A stretch of DNA of 5,547 bases. It comes from JBLHRE01 sp047625765 (GTDB taxonomy: Bacteria > Bacteroidota > Bacteroidia > Flavobacteriales > JBLHRE01). A model generated the notes under the pieces. That model ran no database searches, was not told where the DNA came from, and worked only from the letters and a program-made list of their open reading frames with translations. Position numbers and translations under genes: made by a program. The stretch is from NCBI GenBank assembly GCA_047625765.1, contig JBLHRE010000122.1, positions 1-5,547 on the forward strand, given 5' to 3'. This document shows positions 1 to 5,103 of this stretch, piece by piece (position 1 is the first letter of the stretch; each line of letters starts with the position of its first letter).

Positions 1-160
1 AAAACACAAAATATCCTCCAGAGTCGGTAAAGTTCTCTGCAAAGCGAACATCTACTTCTGGTGCATTAGAGCTTTTAGAGATTTTTGGAGTAGGCGCTTC
101 CATCTCTGCACCCAAAAGTGCTGATTTAATACGTTGAAAAATGCCTTTATGCTCTTCCAT
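1..160 (-). CDS. LUD-domain protein (LutC/YkgG-like), N-terminal fragment
   Basis: Only the first 53 codons lie in the window; the gene continues past base 1. The ATG at 160-158 opens a frame without stops that begins MEEHKGIFQRIKSALLG and later reads VDVRFAENFTDSGGYFVF. A short basic/amphipathic start, a Ser/Pro-rich linker and then a 'V-D-x-x-F-x-x-N-F-x-x-x-G-G' segment is what I recall at the start of the small flavobacterial LUD-domain proteins that follow ftsH. LUD proteins are related to LutB/LutC of lactate utilisation, but the stand-alone flavobacterial form has no established function to my knowledge. It lies 12 bp after the ftsH stop on the same strand, so it is probably co-transcribed and expressed by read-through. 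No Shine-Dalgarno is visible. That a gene is present is well supported; the family name rests on a short stretch and on context. Confidence 0.62.
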   Translation of the reverse strand, partial: MEEHKGIFQRIKSALLGAEMEAPTPKISKSSNAPEVDVRFAENFTDSGGYFVF

Positions 161-172
161 CAATGAGTTAAC

Positions 173-2404
173 TTAAGATTTTTCTTCTGTTTCGGTTACT
201 TCAGAATCCTCTTTTGTTTCTGTTACTTTAGAATCCTTTTTTGTTTCTGTTGCTTCAGAATCTTTTTTTGTTTCTGTTACCTCAGAATCCTCTTCTGTTG
301 CATCAGCAGATGTTGCATCAGTTTCCGATTCTTCTTCTTTTACGTCAGAGGAAATTTCTTCAACTTTAGGCTCATCATTTTTATGTTGCTCGGCAATTTT
401 CTTTTCAATGATTTCTCTTTCTTCAGAATTTTTCCATTGACGCTTACCAAAAATATTTTCAAGGTCTTCTTTAAAAATTACTTCTTTTTCAAGTAATTGT
501 TTTGCGAGTTTGCTCAAAAGATCTTTGTGTGATTCCAATATGTTTTTCGCCCTGGTATAAGAAGTTTCAATAATAGTACTAACCTCTTCATCTATAACTC
601 TAGCAGTATCCTCACTATAAGGCTTGTTAAAGCCATATTCAGATTGACCAGAAGAATCGTAATAAGATCTGTTTCCTATCTTTTTATTCAAGCCATATAT
701 GGTAACCATCGCATGTGCTTGCTTGGTTACTTTTTCAAGGTCGCTAAGTGCACCTGTAGATATTTTACCGAAAATTACTTCCTCTGCGGCTCTACCTCCT
801 AAAGCAGCACACATTTCATCTAGCATTTGTTCGGTGGTAGTAATTTGCCTTTCGTCTGGCAAATACCAAGCAGCACCCAAAGATTTACCTCTAGGAACAA
901 TCGTTACTTTAACCAAGGGAGCAGCATGTTCTACCAACCAGCTTACAGTAGCATGTCCAGCTTCATGAAAAGCTATTACTTGCTTTTCTTCCTTGGTAAT
1001 GATCTTGTTTTTCTTCTCTAAACCACCAATTATACGGTCTACTGCATCTAAGAAATCTTGTTTGGTTACCGATTTTTTATCCTTACGGGCTGCAATTAGG
1101 GCAGATTCGTTACAAACATTAGCAATGTCTGCACCAGAAAAACCTGGAGTTTGTTTTGCTAAAAAGCCAATGTCCATACTATCGTCAACCTTAATAGGAC
1201 GCAAGTGAACTTTGAAAATTTGTTTACGTTCGGTCAAATCAGGAAGATCAACATATATCTGTCTGTCGAAACGACCAGCACGAACTAGGGCTTTGTCTAA
1301 CACATCAGCACGGTTGGTAGCGGCAATAACTATAACATTACTTCCTGTACCAAAACCATCCATTTCTGTTAGCAATTGGTTTAAGGTATTCTCACGTTCG
1401 TCATTACCACCAGTCATAGAGTTTTTTCCTCTAGCTCTACCAATAGCATCAATCTCATCTATAAAGATAATAGAAGGAGATTTTTCTTTGGCTTGCTTGA
1501 AAAGGTCTCGTACTCTAGATGCACCAACACCTACAAACATTTCTACAAAATCAGATCCCGAAAGAGAGAAGAACGGTACCTGTGCTTCACCGGCTACGGC
1601 TTTTGCCAAGAGTGTTTTTCCTGTTCCTGGAGGTCCTACCAAAATAGCGCCTCTAGGTATTTTACCTCCCAAGACTGTGTACTTATCTGGGTATTTTAAA
1701 AAGCTTACAATTTCCTGAATTTCATCTTTGGCACCTTCTAATCCTGCAATATCCTTAAAGGTTACATTTACAGAAGTGTTTTTGTCAAAAAGAGTAGCCT
1801 TAGATTTTCCAATATTAAAAATCTGTCCTCCTGCTCCGCCACCTGCTCCACCATTCATTCTTTTCATGATGAAAATCCAGATAACCACCATGATTAATAG
1901 TGGGAAAATCCAGCTCATTATTTCGCCAAAGAAATCCTTTTGAGTTCTGTATTCAACAGGAATTCTGTCGGCCATATTGGCATTTTTTTGTGCCTCGAGT
2001 AATTTATTCTCGAAACTCTGAACATCACCAATATTAAAAGTGTAATGAGGCCCTGGATTGTTACCACCGCCTATTGCTCTTTTGTTAACCAGATTATGTT
2101 TCTCTTTGGATAAAGCATCTTTTGTAATGTAGATATTGGCTTTTTCTTTATTTACAACAACAATTTTTTGAACCTCACCTTCACTCAAGAATTCACTTTG
2201 GAACTCTTGCCAATTGGTAGGGCGTATATTGGTGTTATAACCGCTGTACATTTGTAAGCCAATAAATCCAATAAGAATTAGCCCGTAAACCCAATAAATA
2301 TTGAATTTCTTTTTAGGGTTATTATCTTTATTTCCTTTGCCCGACTTAGGGTTCAATTGATTTTTGATTTTTTTGAATTGGTTGGATTCATCTTTTTCAA
2401 CCAT
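173..2404 (-). CDS. ftsH: ATP-dependent zinc metalloprotease FtsH
   Basis: Membrane-anchored AAA+ protease that unfolds and degrades membrane and some cytosolic proteins as a hexamer. The 743-residue product shows a Lys/Asn-rich cytoplasmic N-terminus (1-33), TM1 (about 35-52), a periplasmic domain (about 55-160), TM2 (about 163-180), a Gly-rich linker (185-193) and the AAA module. The module has Walker A GPPGTGKT (257-264), a pore motif around MFVG (289-292), Walker B IIFIDEID (312-319) and second-region-of-homology arginines R375 and R378. The peptidase site has HEAGH (480-484), with D555 as the likely third zinc ligand by alignment to E. coli GALSDLEK-type sequence. All catalytic residues are present. 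After about residue 655 comes a charged tail of about 85 residues ending in four 9-residue acidic repeats; usual FtsH length is about 640-680, so this tail is extra. It starts 21 bp after rsfS and is followed 12 bp later by the LUD gene, so it sits mid-operon. No Shine-Dalgarno precedes the ATG. Confidence 0.98.
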   Translation of the reverse strand: MVEKDESNQFKKIKNQLNPKSGKGNKDNNPKKKFNIYWVYGLILIGFIGLQMYSGYNTNIRPTNWQEFQSEFLSEGEVQKIVVVNKEKANIYITKDALSKEKHNLVNKRAIGGGNNPGPHYTFNIGDVQSFENKLLEAQKNANMADRIPVEYRTQKDFFGEIMSWIFPLLIMVVIWIFIMKRMNGGAGGGAGGQIFNIGKSKATLFDKNTSVNVTFKDIAGLEGAKDEIQEIVSFLKYPDKYTVLGGKIPRGAILVGPPGTGKTLLAKAVAGEAQVPFFSLSGSDFVEMFVGVGASRVRDLFKQAKEKSPSIIFIDEIDAIGRARGKNSMTGGNDERENTLNQLLTEMDGFGTGSNVIVIAATNRADVLDKALVRAGRFDRQIYVDLPDLTERKQIFKVHLRPIKVDDSMDIGFLAKQTPGFSGADIANVCNESALIAARKDKKSVTKQDFLDAVDRIIGGLEKKNKIITKEEKQVIAFHEAGHATVSWLVEHAAPLVKVTIVPRGKSLGAAWYLPDERQITTTEQMLDEMCAALGGRAAEEVIFGKISTGALSDLEKVTKQAHAMVTIYGLNKKIGNRSYYDSSGQSEYGFNKPYSEDTARVIDEEVSTIIETSYTRAKNILESHKDLLSKLAKQLLEKEVIFKEDLENIFGKRQWKNSEEREIIEKKIAEQHKNDEPKVEEISSDVKEEESETDATSADATEEDSEVTETKKDSEATETKKDSKVTETKEDSEVTETEEKS
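188..295 (-). repeat. Four 27-bp tandem repeats in the ftsH 3' end
   Basis: Four adjacent 27-bp units (188-214, 215-241, 242-268, 269-295) encode, in protein order, EEDSEVTET, KKDSEATET, KKDSKVTET and KEDSEVTET. The plus-strand unit is close to TGTTTCTGTTACTTCAGAA followed by TCCTCTTT, with only a few substitutions between copies. The period is a multiple of three, so copy-number change would keep the frame. The result is an acidic, Ser/Thr-rich, surely disordered cytoplasmic tail. The identity at DNA level suggests recent expansion by slippage or unequal recombination. Confidence 0.95.
296..321 (-). repeat. Short 15-bp-period repeat next to the ftsH tail repeats
   Basis: The 11-mer TGTTGCATCAG occurs at 296-306 and again at 311-321 (plus-strand reading). 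It encodes the doubled D-A-T in the segment TDATSADAT. It directly precedes the four 27-bp units in the protein, so the whole tail end is built from low-complexity duplications. Confidence 0.8.
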
Positions 2405-2425
2405 AGTTGGTAGTCTAAATATTAA

Positions 2426-2797
2426 TTATTTCGAAGTGATTTGATGAATAAGAGCATCGCCCCAAAGGCTCTCTAGATCATATGTTTCGCGCATTTCTGT
2501 TTGAAAGATATGTACAACTACGTTAACGTAGTCCAAAAGGATCCATTCAGAGTTGCCATGACCTTCTGTATGCCATGGTTTATCATTTAAGGTCTTTCTT
2601 ACCGTATCTTCCACGGAATCGGCTAAAGCATTTACTTGCGTATTGGAGTTGGCATGGCAAATCACGAAAAAATCCGTCACCGAATGCTCAATTTGTCTTA
2701 AATCCAAAACGACAATATCTTCGCCTTTTTTATCTTCTATACCTGTGATAATGACTTCTTTAAGTCTTTCAATATCTATAGGTCTGTTGTAGCTCAT
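2426..2797 (-). CDS. rsfS: Ribosomal silencing factor RsfS (YbeB/Iojap family)
   Basis: RsfS binds ribosomal protein uL14 on the 50S subunit and blocks subunit joining, lowering translation under starvation. The 123-residue product covers the whole family domain. Recognisable segments are DIVVLDLR (27-34), TDFFVICHANSNTQVNA (41-57), KPWHTEG (73-79), EWILLDYVNVVVHIF (84-98) and the diagnostic RETYDLESLWGDA (103-115). The start chosen is the ATG at 2797-2795 (MSYNRPIDIE). A TTG codon lies directly upstream (2800-2798) and would add one residue, but ATG is preferred. It is the first gene of the rsfS-ftsH-LUD run and is divergent from birA across 64 bp. No Shine-Dalgarno is visible. Length and conserved motifs agree with the family, so the assignment is firm. 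Confidence 0.96.
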   Translation of the reverse strand: MSYNRPIDIERLKEVIITGIEDKKGEDIVVLDLRQIEHSVTDFFVICHANSNTQVNALADSVEDTVRKTLNDKPWHTEGHGNSEWILLDYVNVVVHIFQTEMRETYDLESLWGDALIHQITSK

Positions 2798-2819
2798 CAA
2801 TTAAATTTTCAAATACTCC

Positions 2820-2827
2820 CAAAAATA
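2820..2827 (-). promoter_or_regulatory. Candidate -7 promoter element for rsfS-ftsH-LUD
   Basis: Reading the minus strand, TATTTTTG (2827 to 2820) fully matches the Bacteroidota primary-sigma -7 consensus TAnnTTTG. Transcription would begin a few bases downstream, near 2815-2812, leaving a leader of about 15-18 nt before the rsfS ATG. No clear -33 TTG is found 17-23 bp upstream, which lowers confidence. It lies in the only true intergenic gap of the window, in the expected orientation. Confidence 0.45.
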
Positions 2828-2861
2828 GCGTTTTTTGCAGGAAGAACACACCTTATTATAG

Positions 2862-3605
2862 ATGGAAACACTGTTTGTTGGAACGAATTTATTAGAGTTT
2901 GATTGTTTACCGTCCACTAATAACTTTTTATTGGATTTGAGTAAGCTAAAACGGTTGCCCGAGGGGACCTTGGTATGGGCGAAAGATCAACAAGAAGGTC
3001 GCGGGCAGTATGGTAAAGTGTGGCAAGTTATGCCTAACCTTAATCTTACATTCTCCTTAATTTTCTACCCAAAATTTATTTCTATTTCTAAGCAGTTTGC
3101 TTTTAGTAAAATGGTGGCTTTGTCGCTTTTCGAATATTTGGATACCCAATTAGATAATGTGAGTATTAAATGGCCAAATGATATTTATGTAGGAGATAAA
3201 AAGATAGCTGGCACCTTAATTGAAAACGCTATCGATCAGTCTGGAATCAAACAATCTGTTGTGGGTGTTGGATTGAATGTAAATCAATTGGAGTTTTCTC
3301 CTGAACTTATTAATGCAACGTCTATAAAGTCAATTTCTGGTGTAAATCAGGATTTAAAGACCACCTTAAATGGTATTTGCCGGATGATTGAAAAGAATTA
3401 TTTGAAACTTAAAATAGATTCAAATAAAATAGATTCATCGTATTTACAACAACTTTACAGAAAGGATGTGTGGAAGAATTACCAAGACAAAAATGGCTCT
3501 TTTGAAGGGAAATTAATAGGGGTAGACGCTTCTGGTAAATTGGAAATTGAGGATAGAAATGAAATTCTTAGAACGTATAATTTGCAAGAAGTTAGCTATT
3601 TATAA
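2862..3605 (+). CDS. birA: Biotin--[acetyl-CoA-carboxylase] ligase, monofunctional
   Basis: Activates biotin with ATP to biotinyl-5'-AMP and transfers it to the target lysine of biotin carboxyl carrier domains, for example in acetyl-CoA carboxylase. The 247-residue product shows the family motifs in order: an STN segment near the start (18-20), the ATP/biotinyl-AMP loop GRGQYGKVW (46-54), KWPND (103-107) followed by KKIAGTLIEN (113-122), GVGLNVNQ (135-142) and a small C-terminal beta domain (about 210-247, with GKLEIEDR). There is no N-terminal winged helix, so this is a class I ligase without repressor function. The start is well bounded: a TAG in the same frame directly precedes the ATG. 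The gene is divergent from rsfS and convergent with the Gre-like gene, overlapping it by 6 bp. I see no full TAnnTTTG element for it in the gap; its promoter may lie inside rsfS. Confidence 0.95.
   Translation: METLFVGTNLLEFDCLPSTNNFLLDLSKLKRLPEGTLVWAKDQQEGRGQYGKVWQVMPNLNLTFSLIFYPKFISISKQFAFSKMVALSLFEYLDTQLDNVSIKWPNDIYVGDKKIAGTLIENAIDQSGIKQSVVGVGLNVNQLEFSPELINATSIKSISGVNQDLKTTLNGICRMIEKNYLKLKIDSNKIDSSYLQQLYRKDVWKNYQDKNGSFEGKLIGVDASGKLEIEDRNEILRTYNLQEVSYL
3600..3605. other. Palindromic TTATAA providing stop codons on both strands
   Basis: The hexamer TTATAA ends birA on the plus strand (TAA at 3603-3605) and, being its own reverse complement, ends the Gre-like gene on the minus strand (TAA at 3602-3600). 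The two converging genes thus overlap by exactly six bases and leave no room for an intergenic terminator. I see no convincing GC-rich hairpin with a T-run close to either end. Confidence 0.9.
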
Positions 3606-4049
3606 TAACTGAAGAATTTGTTCCTGTTGGCCGTTAAAATCTATACTGTTGACCGTTTTTTGATTTAGTATTTTTTGTGCTAATGGCGATTGGGGAGAAA
3701 TACAATAAATGGTATGGGCATCGATTTCGAGTTTCCCTAGGCTTACAGAAATGTAGAACCAAGCGTTTTTGGTTTGAATTAAGGCTCCTGCAACAATCTT
3801 TTTGCTGGGTTTATCCAACCCCTGTAAAAGCTGTAATAGATGGATGTTGTTGTCTAAGCTTTTCTGTTGCTTTTCTTGCTCTAGGTGAGCCATTGCTCTG
3901 CCTGTTTCATATTTGTCGCCAGCGCTACTTTTGGTGTTATCGTTAGCAGCTTCTTGTAAGTCTTTAAGTCCTAACTGAAGTTCTTTAACACGATTTTCTA
4001 GAAGCGAAGTACAGTAAGCATGTACTTGAACCTTAAAGCCAACAGACAT
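3600..4049 (-). CDS. Small GreA/GreB-like protein
   Basis: A 149-residue protein resembling transcript-cleavage factors of the Gre family, which enter the RNA polymerase secondary channel. Residues about 10-75 are helical and charged, suggesting an N-terminal coiled-coil hairpin. At its expected tip is SSAGDKYETGRAM (41-53), where D45 and E48 align with the GDxxE tip of E. coli GreA (D41, E44), the residues that hold the catalytic Mg2+. The C-terminal half is beta-rich and carries YCISPQSPLAQKIL, like the S-P-x-S-P-(I/L) segment of the Gre C-terminal domain. Close relatives in flavobacteria are, as I recall, sometimes labelled '3-oxoacyl-ACP synthase', but there is no ketosynthase sequence here. 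The ATG (4049-4047) overlaps the preceding stop as TAATG, and an AAGGA lies about 7 nt upstream, so coupled translation is likely. Last gene of the pyrE cluster. Real gene: certain; Gre-like activity: inferred. Confidence 0.8.
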   Translation of the reverse strand: MSVGFKVQVHAYCTSLLENRVKELQLGLKDLQEAANDNTKSSAGDKYETGRAMAHLEQEKQQKSLDNNIHLLQLLQGLDKPSKKIVAGALIQTKNAWFYISVSLGKLEIDAHTIYCISPQSPLAQKILNQKTVNSIDFNGQQEQILQLL

Positions 4050-4423
4050 TAAAATCCTTGTTGTAAAAGCTTTTGGCTAAACGCAGCTAATAGATTGGTC
4101 AATGGTTTCGATAACATTAGGTGTACCATAGCATTGATATTCCCCTTAACTTCAAATGTCATAGCATTGTTTTGAATAGGGAAATTTAGACCAAAAGAAA
4201 TAGAACCTCCCTGATTTTCGTAAATCACCCCCGCCTCTGAGTTTATTTTTTTTAAGTGAATGGCAGGCATGCCCGCCAATTGAAACTTAAAATCACTATC
4301 CGATGCTTCAAACGATTGAACAGAATCGGGCATTAGGGATTTGAAGTTACTAGGCATTGCTAAAAAACGCAGAACTGCTTCTGCGTCTTTTATTTTAACT
4401 TTCGGGCTAGTATAGCTACGCAT
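4049..4423 (-). CDS. SRPBCC-fold (START/Bet v1-like) small protein
   Basis: A 124-residue protein resembling the small SRPBCC-superfamily proteins that sit beside pyrE in flavobacteria. Visible family traits are the opening SPKVKI strand, an early helix with 'V-L-R-F-L-A-M-P-S-N-F' and then LMPDSV (31-36, like the usual N-F-x-x-L-M-P), the central FQLAGMPAIHLK, a long antiparallel strand region (ISFGLNF, MTFEVKGNINAM) and a final long helix (LTNLLAAFSQKLL). This fold makes a hydrophobic pocket for lipids or other small ligands, but no ligand or reaction can be read from the sequence. There is no signal peptide, so it is probably cytosolic. The ATG follows the pyrE stop with no gap, and its own stop overlaps the next ATG by one base, so it is co-transcribed and probably translationally coupled. 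Function is unknown. Confidence 0.82.
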   Translation of the reverse strand: MRSYTSPKVKIKDAEAVLRFLAMPSNFKSLMPDSVQSFEASDSDFKFQLAGMPAIHLKKINSEAGVIYENQGGSISFGLNFPIQNNAMTFEVKGNINAMVHLMLSKPLTNLLAAFSQKLLQQGF

Positions 4424-5065
4424 TTAAATAGACCATTTATCAGGAGCAACACGCCAAGAGCTTAAAGCCTTTTTGTCTTCTTCGCTAATGTATCCCGTAT
4501 CGATAGCTTGTTCTAACAGATGCTTATAATCGCTAAGCGTTTCTAATTGAACATTGGCATTGTTAAAATTTTGCTCGGCAATATCAAAACCATATGTAAA
4601 GATTGCAGCCATACCTTTAACTTGGTATCCAGCTTCTTTTAAAGCCTCTACAGCTTTCAAGCTACTACCTCCAGTACTAATTAAATCTTCTACAACCACA
4701 ACCGATTGTCCAGATTCGATGAATCCTTCTATTTGATTTTGTCTACCATGCTTTTTAGCTTCTGGACGCACATATACAAAAGGCAATCCTAAATGTTGAG
4801 CTACTAATACCCCAACAGCAATAGCGCCTGTAGCAACACCAGCAATAACATCAGGCTTACCGTATTTATCGATAATGATATTTGCCAATTTCTCCCTTAA
4901 GAAGGTGCGAATGGAGGGGTAGCTTAATGTAATTCTATTATCACAATAGATTGGAGAACTCCATCCAGAAGCCCAAGTAAATGGGTTTGAAGGTTGCAAC
5001 TTAATTGCCTTAATTTGCAAGAGAAACTCAGCTGTTTTCTTGGCTAGATCTTTATCTGTAATCAT
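4424..5065 (-). CDS. pyrE: Orotate phosphoribosyltransferase
   Basis: Converts orotate and PRPP to orotidine 5'-monophosphate and pyrophosphate, the fifth step of UMP synthesis, in the cytosol as a dimer. The 213-residue product has the N-terminal hood region with FTWASGWSSPIYCDNR (29-44), GVATGAIA (76-83), the flexible catalytic loop RPEAKKHGRQNQIEG (100-114, containing K104, K105 and H106) and the PRPP-binding signature VVVVEDLISTGGSS (122-135). Length is normal for the family. I chose the ATG at 5065-5063 (MITDKDLAKK). The frame stays open for 29 more codons up to 5152, but those have no family similarity and lie antisense to the Nudix gene. It is first in the pyrE-SRPBCC-Gre-like cluster. 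The start is 7 bp from the divergent Nudix start, so the mRNA leader must be very short. Confidence 0.97.
   Translation of the reverse strand: MITDKDLAKKTAEFLLQIKAIKLQPSNPFTWASGWSSPIYCDNRITLSYPSIRTFLREKLANIIIDKYGKPDVIAGVATGAIAVGVLVAQHLGLPFVYVRPEAKKHGRQNQIEGFIESGQSVVVVEDLISTGGSSLKAVEALKEAGYQVKGMAAIFTYGFDIAEQNFNNANVQLETLSDYKHLLEQAIDTGYISEEDKKALSSWRVAPDKWSI
5010..5017 (+). promoter_or_regulatory. Weak candidate promoter for the Nudix gene, inside pyrE
   Basis: TTAATTTG (5010-5017) differs by one base from TAnnTTTG and is preceded by a TTG at 4987-4989 with a 20-bp spacer, within the 17-23 bp range known for flavobacteria. The start site would be near 5023, about 50 nt before the Nudix ATG. It lies inside pyrE codons, so the match may be chance. 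Confidence 0.2.
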
Positions 5066-5069
5066 GGCG

Positions 5070-5103
5070 CAAATGTATAAAGTTTTCATCAACGATAACC
5101 CAA
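5070..5103 (-). promoter_or_regulatory. Candidate pyrE promoter overlapping the Nudix start codon
   Basis: On the minus strand TACATTTG (5077 to 5070) is a full match to the Bacteroidota -7 element TAnnTTTG. A TTG sits at 5103-5101 with a 23-bp spacer, at the edge of the usual range. The predicted start of transcription, roughly 5066-5062, would coincide with the pyrE ATG at 5065, giving a leaderless or nearly leaderless mRNA. The element includes the first codons of the Nudix gene (ATG at 5073), so both uses constrain the same bases. Confidence 0.38.

Noticed and set aside
188..321. Regularly spaced repeats resembling a tiny CRISPR or intergenic repeat array
   Set aside because: The units are directly adjacent without spacers and lie in frame within ftsH, so they are a coding tandem repeat.
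1212..1718. A 168-codon open frame on the plus strand inside ftsH
   Set aside because: It is antisense to the highly conserved AAA module of ftsH, whose motifs are intact; the antisense product shows no recognisable domain and is explained by the codon bias of ftsH. The other plus-strand frames within 699-1943 are shadows for the same reason.
2798..2800. TTG as the start of rsfS
   Set aside because: It adds just one residue directly before a good ATG; ATG is the more probable start.
2798..2861. A riboswitch, small RNA or BirA-type operator between rsfS and birA
   Set aside because: Only 64 bp are available, I see no strong stem structure or dyad-symmetric operator, and this BirA lacks a DNA-binding domain.
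3677..3946. An 89-codon plus-strand frame opposite the Gre-like gene
   Set aside because: The minus-strand gene has family motifs and coupled spacing; the plus-strand frame is Cys/Trp-rich with no recognisable domain, typical of an antisense shadow.
3600..4049. Assignment of the 149-residue protein as a 3-oxoacyl-ACP synthase
   Set aside because: A ketosynthase is about 300-400 residues with a Cys-His-His or Cys-His-Asn site; none of that is present. The sequence fits a Gre-like coiled coil plus beta domain.
4554..4736. A 60-codon plus-strand frame opposite pyrE
   Set aside because: It covers the PRPP-binding region of pyrE in antisense and has no support of its own.
5064..5066. ATG at 5064 as the Nudix start
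   Set aside because: It would overlap the pyrE start codon and add only MAQ; the downstream MYKVF start resembles the relatives I recall. It cannot be ruled out from sequence alone.
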